This document shows, piece after piece, positions 1 to 32,557 of a stretch of DNA of 64,000 bases; position 1 is the first letter of the stretch, and each line of letters begins with the position of its first letter. The stretch is from the NCBI GenBank assembly GCA_030141605.1, contig JAQGDQ010000320.1:62001-126000 (forward strand), written 5' to 3'. The notes beneath the pieces were generated by a model. The model made no database searches. It was given only the letters and a program-made list of their open reading frames with translations, and had not been told where the DNA came from. Both the position numbers and the translations under genes were made by a program. The DNA is from Tubiluchus corallicola (taxonomy: Eukaryota; Priapulida; Priapulimorpha; Priapulimorphida; Tubiluchidae).

Positions 1-1
1 A

Positions 2-1211
2 GTAGGTGCACCAGGTCCACAAGGAATGAAAGGAGAACAAGGTGACGATGGAATGCCAGGTTTTACGGGACCTAAAGGAGATCCTGGGGCAAGAGGACGA
101 AAAGGCGATAAAGGCCATCCTGGAGATTCTGGCCAGCCAGGAAGCCCTGGTGAAGCAGGCCCAGTAGGCGCAACAGGTGAACAAGGAATAAAAGGAGAAC
201 AAGGTGACGATGGAATGCCAGGTTTTACGGGACCTAAAGGAGATCCTGGGGCAAGAGGACGAAAAGGCGATAAAGGCCATCCTGGAGATTCTGGCCAGCC
301 AGGAAGCCCTGGTGAAGCAGGCCCAGTAGGCGCAACAGGAGCACAAGGAATGAAAGGAGAACAAGGTGACGATGGAATGCCAGGTTTTACGGGACCTAAA
401 GGAGATCCTGGGTCAAGAGGACCAAAAGGAGATAGAGGTCGTCCTGGATTTTCTGCCCTGAAAGGAAGCCGTGGTGTAGCAGGCCCAGTAGGCGAACCTG
501 GAACACCTGGCTTGAATGGTCTTGATGGAAAAGATGGTTTACCAGGACAACCTGGTTCACCAGGTACAAAGGGACTTAAAGGAGAACCAGGAGCACCAGG
601 GGTGCCTGGTGCAGATGGAAGGCATGGATCTCAAGGAGTACAGGGGGTTCCTGGACAGAAGGGCAAAGATGGCGAACCAGGCAAACCAGGCGTACGGGGA
701 CACCAAGGCAATCCTGGCAGACCAGGTATAGCGGGACATCCAGGAAAGCCAGGTATTCAAGGCATGCCTGGCAAAGAAGGAAAAAAGGGAAGTCCTGGGC
801 AAAAAGGGCGTCCTGGTGATAAAGGTGATCCCGGAAAACCTGGACTGCCAGGAATTAGTGGAAAGCCAGGACAGCCTGGTATAGCTGGCAAACAAGGTGA
901 ATCTGGCATACCAGGTGTTCCAGGAAAAGATGGTGCTCCTGGGCCTCAAGGCAAGATTGGTCCACCAGGAGCTGATGGCACACCTGGTGCAGATGGTACA
1001 CCCGGCTTAGATGGACTACCAGGTAAAGAAGGTAGTGATGGTGTACCTGGTTTTCATGGTAGTCCAGGTGGAAAGGGGGATAAAGGTGAGAAAGGTCACC
1101 CCGGTGAACCGGGTGCACCCGGGCATGCAGGCCCGCCAGGTTTACCTGGCCCACCAGGCACACCAGGTCCACCTGGGCCACAAGGTATTCAAGGACTTCC
1201 AGGAACATACG
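2..1211 (+). CDS. Collagen triple-helix exon (partial, runs in from the left)
   Basis: This is 403 codons of almost unbroken Gly-X-Y triplets, so it encodes part of the rod of an extracellular-matrix collagen. The frame is open from base 2 and the exon ends at a strong donor (GTGAGT at 1212) in phase 1, so the gene extends in both directions and no start or stop is visible. The first 350 bases are two near-identical 162-bp units (54 residues, 18 triplets), followed by the start of a third, diverged unit. One Gly is replaced by Ala in GFSALKG near codon 152, giving a single triplet imperfection. Proline and lysine are frequent in X and Y, as in GPPGTPGPPG near the end. No C-propeptide, NC1 or other terminal domain is in the window, so the collagen class cannot be named. 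A 1.2-kb intron-free Gly-X-Y exon differs from the 54-bp-based exons of vertebrate fibrillar collagens, although 162 is three times 54. Confidence 0.93.
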
Positions 1212-2070
1212 GTGAGTGCTTTTGTCAAAATTACGGTTGCTATTCTGTCTTTTTTTACTAAATTGCTTGAATTGTAGCAAAAATGCTGTCGGCTATTACA
1301 ACTGAACTTTGAAAACATGTGTCATATGAAAAGTTGATAAAGGAAATGAGTATCATGGTGTTGGAAAAATTTTGTAAGTCATTTCATTCATTCCTTGTAG
1401 GCTAACTCTTGAACAGTAAGCAGGAAAAGATGGATGCAGCCATGCTACAAACGAAATCGATTTCAACTCCAAAGGCGTAGACTGCTGGTTATGTAACGGT
1501 TATACAATTATTATAAAACGTCCGAAAACATACGGAAATTTAATTTGCTTCAGTAGACGTGTGAACTGGTTTAACTACAATTTGTTGGTCTATGATCACT
1601 AGCTTATCATAACTGAAAAAGTAGGTTGCAGTCACCTCACCTGTCACCTGGTTCTTTTTAGATTAAAGAGCAGCACTGCTGCAGCAGCAATGCACCTCTA
1701 CGAGTCATATGATAACTGAGAAAGAAAGGAAGCAATGCACCAAGTGAACAAAAGGAAAGCGATTTTCGTAAAGGCTCATTGCTGCTCAGAATGACATTTA
1801 CTCACTTTTTCATCCATTCCTTTAATCAATCCTTTCTTGTAGTTTCATTCACATATCAAAATTTGAAAGCAGAAATGCATTACCTTAATCAGTAAGATTC
1901 TTCTCCGGCTTGCATAGTGTAATAATTACGAAGAAAATAACAGTATTATCTTATTAAATGCCGACTTTATTCATTATTTAAAGTTGGTGTATATAGGCCC
2001 TATTTATTTAGGTAGACTTCATGAAGCACTTGGCATAAGTTTGTTTTGACGTTACTGAATTTTATTTAAT
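1212..2070. other. Collagen downstream intron, nothing else recognised
   Basis: AT-rich sequence following the collagen donor site. I found no further Gly-X-Y exon, no other domain and no repeat structure here. The next collagen exon was not found before NAGPA begins, so it may be a short exon I missed, or the gene may end in a way that cannot be recognised by eye. Confidence 0.5.
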
Positions 2071-2504
2071 ATACCGTATATACTCGCATATAAGCCTACA
2101 TCGCATATAAGCCGACCCCCTAAAAGTGCTTTAAAATGGCCAGTTTTTGCAAAAACCCGTATATAAGCCGACCATCAACTTGTCTAATTTTACTCCACAC
2201 CCAATCAACAAAATTGATCCCTTTTTGTCACATTTTGTTAATTGGGTATTTTTGGTTCATAGAAATTTTTTACTATAAAGATGTAAAATGCTTACTTTTA
2301 TGTTACATACTAGAAGAAATTATACATTGGGTGACACACAACCAAATAAAGAGTCAGATAGCGATGAAAATGTGTGGCTGGAAAATTGGCATTAGTGTCT
2401 GTCCTTGTGTTCATTTTGTTTCATGCGCATATAAGCCGACCCCCTGATTTCAGTATTGTATTTTATAGTTCTAAAATCGGCTTATATGCGAGTATATACG
2501 GTAT
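2071..2504. mobile_element. Non-autonomous terminal-inverted-repeat element (MITE)
   Basis: A 434-bp element bounded by perfect 26-bp inverted repeats that begin ATACCGTATATACTCGCATA and end with the reverse complement. The internal motif ATATAAGCCGACC recurs three times near the ends (about 2107, 2163 and 2430), resembling subterminal binding sites. No transposase is encoded. The superfamily is not assigned because the target-site duplication is ambiguous in AT-rich flanks. Confidence 0.85.
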
Positions 2505-3693
2505 ACCTTATTATTTAGTTATTTATTTAAATTTTTCGTAAATATAATTTATTATTGGTAAATTAAGTAAATATAAATAATTATAATAATATTAATAATA
2601 GTTTAGCAAAAAATAAAAATAAATAATTGTTGTGGGGTTGAATTATTATTTTTGTTTGGATCTTAATTGTTCTTGGCAATTGGTGAAACTACGTGCCAAA
2701 TTAGGAATAATATTAATAAAAACATGGCTTTTTAGGCTTATATAATAAGCGATATTAACAATACTTGCAACATAACGGCATAAATATGCAAAGATTCTTC
2801 TAGTTAATTAACAATGAAATGTTATCAGTTTTGTTCCGATCACAAAAAACCCATCCGATCCGATACCTTATTATTAACACTTGTGTTCACAATTGGAATA
2901 TTGGGGGTATCTTTTAAAATTGGAGTTGTTCACCTGTTTTTATGTCTAAATCTTTTTGCTACTAATGCTGAATATTGTATGTACTTTATCAAGTAATTAC
3001 ACAATGGGAAACCTTCGCAGTTTGTTTTGAAATGTGTGTACGCATGTGAATTCCTCGTGTTGGCGCATTTGTACGATAACTTTCTTTTATAATTTAAAAT
3101 TTACTACAGTGAAGACAGCACCTCCACTGAATGTCGTGTCACGGTCGAACCAGTGTTGTGCCGATCATGAAACAAAAGCAACGATCCGAACCGATACCGA
3201 TTACATTGGAAACTGATCTATCGGAACAACACCTAGTGCTGTATAGATAAGCAGACGGAATGTCAAATTTCAGAGGCACTGAAAATAGACATCAATTTTT
3301 AAAAAACCTTCTTGACTTAATGCAAATATGTGTCTTTCTGTTGTCTCGTCAAAACAGTTCCGATGATTTTATTCCTACTACCTAATTGTACTCAGCCATT
3401 TTAGAATTCACAATCTATTTTGTTATTCGAGTTTATATCAGAATAACCTAGCACATTATAACAAGATCGCGGTGAAATTGTCTGGAACGATCTGTCTACA
3501 TGTAATTGCATCCAGGTATAATTATAGTATGTTTCCTTTGACATTTATGATTGAATTCGATAAGTCTTGGAATTTCAGTTTTTATTTTCACCAAAATGCT
3601 CATAACATTGAAAAAGCTCATAACAGTATAACTATATCAAAAGATGCAGTTGTTAATACTTTTATGCTGTTTTTATGATCTGATATAGGTCAG
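2505..3693. other. AT-rich non-coding stretch
   Basis: No gene, RNA or repeat structure was recognised. Only short open frames without domain similarity or splice context are present. Confidence 0.5.
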
Positions 3694-4318
3694 TCATAAT
3701 CTAGTTGGAAACCATCCACAGATTGAAATGGTCTCGCCAGTCATGTAGCTTGCATCTTGTGTGCAAAGAAAAGACGCCATGCCAGCTACCTCCTCTATTT
3801 TTCCAACCCGTCCAAGTGGACATAAGGTCTTGTATTTGTCCGTAAAATCTGGACAAAACTGTGGCAACATCGAACTCGCTGGTGTCTCAATTAAACCAGG
3901 CGTTATCGCATTCAGTCGTATGCCTTTTTCAGCACACTGTGGCGCCATCGCTTGAACCAAACCCAAAATGGCTGTTTTTGTCAGCGAGTACAAGGCAGTG
4001 CCGGGCAACATCTCACATCCAGCCACCGCATGCGTGATACCCAAAGACTGAAGTGATGAAAATGATGCTACCACCTCCTCTCCTCTCTATACTGGCACTG
4101 GCAGCTTTTGCGATAAAAAATCCCGACTTCAAGGTAAATTTCATCATGGATCGATCAGTGATTTCCAATCGCTTTCTTTCGTGACGTCACACACTGTTCC
4201 GCTAACTGTCAGCCATTCGCTTTTCAGCGCTTCAACAGTCTTATCAACGTTCTCTTTTGATCGACTACTGATCATTACGCTGGCGCCATCTTGTGCTAGT
4301 CGTTTTGCAATGCCAAGG
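3694..4318 (-). pseudogene. Broken DHRS4-like short-chain dehydrogenase copy
   Basis: Read on the minus strand, three fragments align in order to an SDR of the DHRS4 type. The first (IAKRLAQDGASVMISSRSKE ... GTVCDVTKESDW) matches the region after the Rossmann glycine loop and ends in a stop. The second (RRGGGSIIFITSV) matches the strand carrying the catalytic Ser. The third, in another frame, contains the YxxxK active-site pair in LYSLTKTAILG, then NAITPGLIET and ITGE-like ASYMTGETIS, and ends in TRL. DHRS4 proteins end in a similar peroxisomal-type SRL. A frameshift between the second and third fragments, the stop at the end of the first and the missing central segment (normally the VNNA-like NAG/NAA region) show it is not functional. 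No intron is visible, which suits a retrocopy, but no poly-A tail or flanking duplication was identified. Confidence 0.82.
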
Positions 4319-6802
4319 TTTTTTACTTGAAAGCCCAGCCATTTTCAACTCTACGTGCTAATGCAAATACATTCTGCATGTGGCTAAAATCTCAGAGTAT
4401 GCATATTGAGACGAACTTTTACTTAGCTAATAAACAGGGCAAGTAATGATAAATATTTGAGGTATTATTTAAAAGTTTGGTGCATGTAGGCCTATATGCT
4501 GCCATGCTATTGCCATCTCACTCTCCCCCTTCTCCCCCGTCTATCTGTGTGTCTGCTGTCTACCTAACTGTCTGCCTTTCCATCTATCTGTCTGTCTGTC
4601 TGTCTGTCTTTCTATCTATCTATGTATCTATCTATTTAAGATTATTTTTTATTTCTGTTCTGCTACAATCATTATCTTGGTAATGAGCCCTGGTGTTGAA
4701 AGCTCATAAATTGTGCCGAAACGTATAAAAAATCATGTCTGTCTATGGAAAAATCTCCCAATTCTCATAGTCGAAAACACGTGAAGTGGGGCTGGCACGC
4801 GGGCAGGTGGGACAGTTGGATGGACAGATGGGAGGTATGCTCGGACTAACAGAATTGACAAACGCACTTATATTATCAACCATCATCTTGATCATCGGCC
4901 TCATCGTCATCATGAACATCTTATCTTCTTCAATATTGTCATCGTTATCTTCATTGTCGTCGATGTCATCATCATCATCCTCTATATGGTCAAGATATTT
5001 TTTACAGTCTTCAAGTCTCGCCACCAACATTCAAGATAGTAGTAATACATGTACTTAGTTCACACGGTCCTTCAAAAGAACGACATTCAAGACACTGAAC
5101 TCTGTCCACATGATCAGTTTTCCCTGACAGTTACTTTGCACATAGATATTTGTTGAAGGGGCTTACTCTAATTTCTCTTCATTTCTGAAATAGTGTCAAA
5201 CGGCTTGTATGAAAACGAGCTTAGTTTTAGCGTGTGTGTTGCAAAAGGAAAGTGGCATCAAGGAAAAAAGAAGTTCCGCAAAGAAATGAAACAAGAAGTT
5301 ATCAAATATTTCGGCAATTAAAAGCAGAAGCATAAATTTTTAAATTATATTTAGCGGTTGCTGCATAGTAGTTGCGATGTTGAGATCAGCTGCAGGCAGA
5401 CTGCCTTTCCACCCCATTAGCTACACCACTGCCAATTCTAGCTCATGATCCTGCATCTAGGTCAAAACAATATTTTGTTTTTCCCAGCCATTTTTAGTAT
5501 CGATTCTGCAATGGTAGTATGGTCTGGTATATAATTATGAAAATATGATCATATATAATTTCTATAAAAATTTATAGTACCTAATAAATGTCTTACTTCT
5601 TTGATAGTTGTAAGGGCATGTAATTTTTTAATATCACTTTTGGGTGTTCTGGTGAAATTCCATCTTTAATCAGCACCTGTCGTAAATATTCTACTTGGTC
5701 TTAAAAAAATCGCATTTTTAGGCTTGCAAATTAAATTATCCCGCCGCAATTTTTCCGAAGTAACCCTAAAATCTTCTAAATATATCTGGCAATTAATAAA
5801 TCATGCACGTAAGCACATAAAATTTTCCTATTATTGTTCTCTTCAACCCAAAGCCAATTTCTATGCGAAAGCATTAAAATAAAAGGGACTAGCTGTATAA
5901 CGGATGGTAATCTCAAATATCCGAGGAACAGACACAAATAAATTGTTTAGAATCTTCTGTTAATTTTATTTGTCAAAATTAGGGTCATTCGTGGTTAGGC
6001 ATATAACCTTGGCAGTACATTGATGAGCATGTATTTAACAATATATAAAGGGCTTATATAGTTTAGGGAATTAAATTTGATAGCAAATACTGTTTGAAAT
6101 TATTAAAAGTTAAAAACAATTCGTTGTACAAGAAAGTATTTTAATTGCTCCCATTAAAAGAGGTGGTGCAGAACGTAATCAGTTTTTGATTATTGAAATC
6201 TTAAATTTTGAAATTTTATTACAGAATCATTTTCTCTGAAAATAACCAGCTTTTGCCCTCAAAAGGTTCAATTATTTTTTCCTGGGAGAGCAACCGCCCC
6301 CCCCCTGACACCCGGCCCCATACGCCTGTATGGTGGTGCCCTTAAATTATTTAAAATGAATTACGTACATCACAGCTAAATTTTTCTTTTTTATAATGCT
6401 TTATAAAGTACTATTGTAATCACACTAAATAGCAGCCGAGCCAAATAATAATAAAGTTTAGTTTCTCTGTTTCTATTCACGATCAGCAACAAAAGTTTAA
6501 AATGAAGCTCAGTCAATAAACTGCATAACACTATGTACTAGAGCAAGCGAAAACAAGTTTCTGGTACTGCTTATCGTAGATATTGTCCTTTAATTGTATA
6601 TATCTAATCAAAATATTTCAATATTTATTTTTAAAAAAATAAGTGCCAAGTTTTTTTCGAGATATCTGTTTTCAACTGTTTTGCTACGCAAATAGCCATA
6701 CTATGTATTGGAAACCTCTGCTTAGCTTCAGTTGAACTATGAATTATTTCACACATCAAAAAATGCAATATCAAACACATTAATGAACTTTAAATAAAAT
6801 AA
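4318..6802. other. Non-coding region with microsatellite and low-complexity tracts
   Basis: Contains a CTGT/CTAT microsatellite at about 4575-4635, a GAT/CAT-rich tract at about 4870-4990 that yields an acidic open frame on one strand, and a C-run at about 6295. Nothing gene-like was recognised. Confidence 0.55.
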
Positions 6803-7140
6803 TTTGAGTAGTGCGAGGTGAGTGTACGACCATACGGTCATTAACCCACTTACCTTACTTAAATGAAAAAATGATTATAGTTATGCATGCTTCTGTAGAT
6901 AACTTAATGTAAATAAGAATGAAGTAAATGATGTAATAATTTGAGTAGTGTGAGGTGAATGACCATTCAGTCATTAACACACTCACCTTACTTAAATGAA
7001 AAAATGATTATAGTTATGCATGCTTCTGTAGATAACTTAATGTAAACAAGGATGAAGTAAATGATGTAATAATAGCAATGGTATAAGAGCAATAAACCTG
7101 AAAGTTGAGAAAGGAAAACATAATATGTAATTACGACTTT
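6803..7140. repeat. Tandemly doubled hairpin repeat, family member A
   Basis: Two tandem copies of about 133 bp share TTGAGTAGTG(C/T)GAGGTG..., GCATGCTTCTGTAGATAACT and GAAGTAAATGATGTAATAAT. Each contains an inverted motif around the short palindrome GACCATACGGTC. The family tail GGAAAACATAATATGTAATT lies at about 7115. A related copy in the opposite orientation lies at about 35495-35770, so this is a dispersed family. No coding capacity. Confidence 0.8.
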
Positions 7141-7479
7141 GAGTGAACCTTAAAGAGTGAAAAAAAATTTTGTAAATAGTTACGAATATGAATTATGTGA
7201 TTATCTGTCTTGTTTGTGCACAAAACCTGCAAAAATCTTCATAAAAAATTTTGAACTCAGTCACCAGTGATAACAAAGCCATCCCAGATGATAGTAGATA
7301 TATAATATTATATTGTCTTTACTTGCCAAATTTATATTTACATGTCATACATGATACAAAAATCACAGATAACATGGCAGTTATTTTCTAAAGAAAAATA
7401 TGATGATGGTAATAGCTTTATAAATTAAAAAAACTTCCTTTGACAAAAATACATGTTCTCTATGTCTGTAAAGAAAGAT

Positions 7480-7770
7480 GAACAAATGAGGCTCTATACA
7501 AGGAAAGAAAGGAGTGAGGTCATTCAGAATTATCGGGTTAGATGGATTGGACATTGGACATATCATTAGAAGCCGTGGGATTCTTCAGTTAGTATAGACA
7601 GCACTGCACAGACTTACCTGTTTGGACATGTCATCAGATTGCCACAGGATTCTCCAGTTAATAAATCACAACATGGAGGTAATACCTGGGAAGAAGCCAA
7701 GAGGAGTACAACTGATCGTATATCTGATGGTCATGATGATGATGATAGTGATGATGTTGATGGATGATTA
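7480..7770 (+). mobile_element. Decayed LINE C-terminus remnant (weak)
   Basis: One frame contains LFGHVIRLPQDSPVNKS followed by a basic stretch and acidic repeats. This resembles the 'GHV.RLP.D....' region that many non-LTR retrotransposon ORFs carry at their C-terminus. The fragment is short, has in-frame stops upstream and cannot be placed in a clade. Confidence 0.4.
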
Positions 7771-8374
7771 TGAGGTCCTGACATAGAGTGCTTAGTGTTT
7801 ATTGAGCAACTGTTGTACTGAGGACAGGTTTTTTTTTCATTTTAGAATTTGGTCTGCATAACATCCGCAAGAGATGTAATGGGTATTCGATGGTGGAGGG
7901 TAATAATTTTAATTTTTTTTTTGCATAATAAGTTGTGTGTTGTAAAAAATTTAAATTTGTTTTACTAGCTTTAAAGGTTGCAGTTGGCATTTCACCTTTG
8001 AACTTTAGATTGTCTCAATTCACTATCGCTGTGCTTAACTTGGGTTAAATATAAGCATATCTGTTATAGTTCTGTTGCCAGATATACTTTATAATTCTCA
8101 GCGCAATACTGTCAGTCGCATAGTAATACCGATAAGGAGCCTTTTCGTAAGATGTGCTGACCCTTGTGAGTGCGAATCCTTCTCGTTGGAAAGTGGCGGC
8201 TTGGATGCAGAGTTAGTCTGTATTTGGTGCAACAGTGAGGTTTAAAAAACATTGTTATTTGTTTGTTATTTGTAAAGGTTTTTTTAATAAACCAATCCGC
8301 GTGAAATTGTGAGGTCAAATTTTTACACGTTTTATTTTTGCTTGTTTTTGGTTTTGTAAGCAAGAAATAAAATG

Positions 8375-8464
8375 TGTATGCTTTTACTTTGAAATATTTA
8401 CATAAAGCTAAGTTGGTTATAACCAACTTAGCTTTATGTAAATATTTCAAAGTAAAAGCATACA
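8375..8464. repeat. Perfect 90-bp palindrome with no spacer
   Basis: Bases 8375-8419 and 8420-8464 are exact reverse complements over 45 bp, with the axis inside GGTTATAACC. No mismatch and no loop. It could extrude a cruciform, be a very young inversion duplication, or be an assembly fold-back artefact. Confidence 0.95.
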
Positions 8465-8868
8465 TATATATATTAATTCTTTATTGTCATTAAAATGGTT
8501 CACTCATTATAATAAAATTGAGTAAGCCTCAGCGTAATGTTAAAATAACAACACTGTTCAAGACAAATGCTTCCAGTGCATACTAAAAAAAACTAAAGTG
8601 CAAAACTAAGGCCTAATTATATAGATATTGTTGTAATAACGTACTTGCGCGATGTGTAATAACAATTACAAAGTCGTGAATTTTTGCACCTGAATAAACA
8701 ACATGTTCCAGTGCATGCTCTTGTAATCTGTTAGCACACAAATGTTCTTGCTAATCCAAACTCGAGTTTTGATATTCTCATTAAATTTCAGATGAATAAT
8801 TATGGGGGCACATGTTTGGTGTTTGAGTGCCATTGGGGTGGCACACTGCTGTACTGTAAGCTTGCACT

Positions 8869-29259
<20,391 letters not shown>

Positions 29260-29538
29260 CCGCCTAGAAGATAGTTGTAAATTGCAACAAGAGTAATTAT
29301 AGTTAAAACAACATAACTTTACGCTTAAAACTTTTACTTTGCAAAGCTAAAATCATGCAGACTACTGCTGTCATCATCAGTGGTAAATTTACAAACATAC
29401 AACCAGTCTATATAGGCAGAGCTCATTATGAACTAATTAAGTAGTTAATAGAAGCCAAATAGGTAGTGACTAAGCAGACCAGTACATACAGTAACTTATG
29501 CACTAATTATGTATTTACAGAAGCCAAATAGTGCCTGT

Positions 29539-29544
29539 AATAAA
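29539..29544 (+). terminator. Candidate NAGPA polyadenylation signal
   Basis: AATAAA, 280 bp downstream of the NAGPA stop codon and the first such hexamer there. Plausible by position only. Confidence 0.4.
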
Positions 29545-29574
29545 AATTGACTAAGACAAAATTAGTTGTAGAGA

Positions 29575-29640
29575 TGATTGAACCAGTTCAGTCAAACCGT
29601 ATGCAAGCGTTGAACCAGTTCAGTCAAACCGTATGCAAGC
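29575..29640. repeat. Short direct duplication
   Basis: GAACCAGTTCAGTCAAACCG followed by TATGCAAGC occurs twice in tandem. Intergenic. Confidence 0.85.
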
Positions 29641-30141
29641 AAGGAGAGAAGTTCGTATGCTTGCATGCAATTAGTCTGACGTTCTGATTAGACTAGCTTT
29701 CATACCCAAATATTTGTCTTTGGTAACTCACTTGTTGAACCAATATTTGAGTATTGCATGTATATATGTTAATGCTTGCTTATCTCGGTATTTAAGCAGT
29801 GGGCAGCTGGTAGAAATGTGAGTGGTAAAAGTGTTACGCCTCGCTGAGTTGAGTATTTTGGAACTGTTGGATGTACGTACCATATATGTGTGCCTGAATA
29901 TGTGTGCTTGCACAGCAAAAACGTCCAAAAGTCGGCATTTAAGCTTTTTTGGTTATTCACGTATCCCGAACTCTTCATTTCATGAGGATTGTTCTCGTAC
30001 CCTGTTCACTTTAAGTCATTTCTAATCTGAGATAATCTACACTGAACTTGAGTTGGCTGCACACTGAAAAAAATAATCTTGAGAGAACCACTGTTAAAGT
30101 TTGTCATTAGTTTTTTGTTGCACTTCTACAAAAACACTTAG

Positions 30142-30408
30142 CAACTGCACGAAAGTGGTTGCTATGGACTTTACAGTAGCACGAAAGTGGTTGCTATGGA
30201 CTTTACAGTAGCACGAAAGTGGTTGCTATGGACTTTACAGTAGCACGAAAGTGGTTGCTATGGACTTTACAGTAGCGCGAAAGTGGTTGCTATGGACTTT
30301 ACAGTAGCACGAAAGTGGTTGCTATGGACTTTACAGTAGCACGAAAGTGGTTGCTATGGACTTTACAGTAGCACGAAAGTGGTTGCTATGGACTTTACAG
30401 TAGCACAT
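30142..30408. repeat. 32-bp minisatellite
   Basis: Eight nearly identical copies of AGCACGAAAGTGGTTGCTAT plus GGACTTTACAGT. One unit has CGCG in place of CACG. Intergenic, with no coding content. Confidence 0.97.
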
Positions 30409-31499
30409 TGAAGTTATTTTTAAATCCAGTAGATGGCTCTTCTAAACAAAGATCTGGGAGTTGGCAATAGAAAAAACTGCAAGCAAAACAGTGCTTCCAC
30501 GAGTTTTTGACAAAGACAATATCAGGCTGAGAAGTGGGTAAGGAGTTTCTAAACACTTTCCTGATGCTTTGATGCTGGAATATAAAAGTCCAATATATTT
30601 AGCATTTTGTAAAAAACTGATATTTGACCCAGTTTTTGAATCCTTCTACTTTGAAGCTTCGTAACTATGCGGACTGTTTTGGCTTGCAAGCATACATATA
30701 TCATCATAACTGTCAGTTGCCAGAACTTTTTCGTTCAAGTGCCAATTTTTTTACCGGGCCACTTGGGCTTTTTTGCAAGCTGCAATCCATTACTTAGCCT
30801 GTTTACTGCTGCCAAAATTGAATGGTTCGTAACCTCATTAACAATGCCTTATCGACAGAGGTCTGTTAATCTTGTTTGGAGGATACATCTTCCTCTAATA
30901 ATGAAAATAGTTGGAATCAACTTGACAGATGAAAAGACACTCAAAGGCAATTTTCCATATGGCCACCCATCCATTTATTAACCAGGTTCAACGGTGCTTA
31001 ACTTTCACAGTGCAAGTCGCGCCCACTCAGTTACTTCCTTGGGACTGATGTGTATTGGGTCACCAAAAGTCAATTGTTTGGCCTATTTTGTCAATGTGTG
31101 CGTGCGTGCGTGTGCGTGCATGTGTGTATATAAAAGACGCACATTGAGACAAAAGTCATCGTAAAAATCAGCTACCACCAGACTTCCTGCACACGAATGA
31201 AAACGTGCGTTTGTATTTTAATTATAATCGTGTTTCTGCAGAAATTGTGTAAATGCTGTAATTCGCACAAATTGTGAATTTACATAGATGCCACAAAACT
31301 GTTTACTTTCACATACTGTGACCTATTTTTAGATGGAGTTTATCAGATGGTGCTATATTAAAAAACATTATATTTAACGTGTTAACATTTTTGCTATAGT
31401 CCACCAGTCGGCACTAGTGGCTTATTTTTGTTCTTGAGCATTTGCAAAATTGTGATATTGTTTACTTGAGTACGGTATACTTTTCAGCTTATAGAGTTG
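30409..31499. other. Intergenic, nothing recognised
   Basis: Includes a short GT/GCGT tract at about 31095-31125 and a 104-codon open frame at 30667-30981 with no recognisable domain or splice context. Confidence 0.5.
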
Positions 31500-32053
31500 T
31501 ATTAGGTCATGGGTTCCCAACCTTGGGGTCGCAACTCCAGCTGGGGTCGCCAAGCATTTTTCGTGGGTCCCGGGCTAATCTAAAAACAGTTTTTAAAAAG
31601 TGCTATTTTCATGAAAGTATGTAACTAGGGTCTTCTTTCCTCAGCCTCTCTTTACATCAGTTTGTTCTGGAAAATGAAAGTGGGTTATCCTGCTCTAAAT
31701 GCGGTATACCAGTGCTTGACTTTGCGGGAAAATGAAAATGCGCGTTGTTCCATGCTGTACACTTGTGTACGGTGTACACCGCCCGAAAGTGTGACGCTTG
31801 TGTACAGTGTACACCGCCCGAAAGTGTGTCGCTATTCATTTTACCTGGACGCTGAAAAATGGGCACAATCATGACATTAATGAATTAATGAAATAATCAC
31901 TCATTGTTCAATAATTTGTTGAATAGTAAGTTAAAATTAATAAATGCGAACAATAGAACAATAATGATGTTTAATAGTGTAACATGTGATTATGTTCTTT
32001 GTGGGGTCGCGATACGATGCAGGGTTCTGGAAAGGGGAATCACTGTACTAGGT
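31500..32053. mobile_element. hAT-like element with 'GGTTCCCAACCTTGGGGTCG' end
   Basis: The element is 31508-32045 (538 bp). The left end CATGGGTTCCCAACC pairs imperfectly with the complement of the right end (GGGGAATCACTG). Flanking 8-mers TATTAGGT / TACTAGGT match at 7 of 8. The GGGGTCGC motif occurs near both ends, as in Charlie-type hAT elements. No transposase. Confidence 0.8.
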
Positions 32054-32136
32054 GATTAGTGGTGCTGTAATTGTTAGCTGATAAAGGGTGCATATGAGAC
32101 TAATGTAGTTACATTCTTATTTTGTAATTAACCAAA

Positions 32137-32557
32137 GTGTAAACCAGGGGTGTGCAAATTATCTGACTAGCTGGGCCACATTAAACTTTCCCGCAGTTCC
32201 TGTGGGCCGCATGCAGTCTGGTCAAGGAGCCAAGTACAGTAGGACCTGATAACGATTTTTCTGCATCTGATCTGTCACATCATTACTACTACACTCAAGA
32301 AACTATTTTAGAAGTTATTAAAATTTATATTACAAACCATATATTTCCTCATGCCTGACAGTGACATTAAGTGACAACGGTCTTGTAAGGGTTAATGCCA
32401 TCCGATCTAGAGCAAAAACTACCCGCACTATCTTTGCGATATTGGCGCGGACTTCAGCTGAATTGCGTGGGCCGCACTTTCATTACGTTCACAAACCTCT
32501 TCGCGGGCCGCACAAGATCTCTCGGCGGGCCGCAGTTTGCACACCCCTGGTGTAAAG
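32137..32557. mobile_element. hAT MITE 'GGGGTGTGC' family, copy 5
   Basis: The element is 32145-32549 (405 bp), with ends CAGGGGTGTGC / GCACACCCCTG and target duplication GTGTAAAC / GTGTAAAG (7 of 8). Intergenic between NAGPA and CFDP1. Confidence 0.94.

Noticed and set aside
516-1280. Other-frame open stretches over the collagen exon
   Set aside because: The periodic Gly-X-Y codons keep alternative frames open; only the Gly-X-Y frame has meaning.
4743-5030. Asp/Met-rich acidic open frame
   Set aside because: GAT/CAT-rich simple sequence with no homology, start context or splice support.
30667-30981. 104-codon open frame beginning MRTVLACKHTYIIIT
   Set aside because: Hydrophobic start but no recognisable family, no splice context and intergenic AT-rich surroundings.
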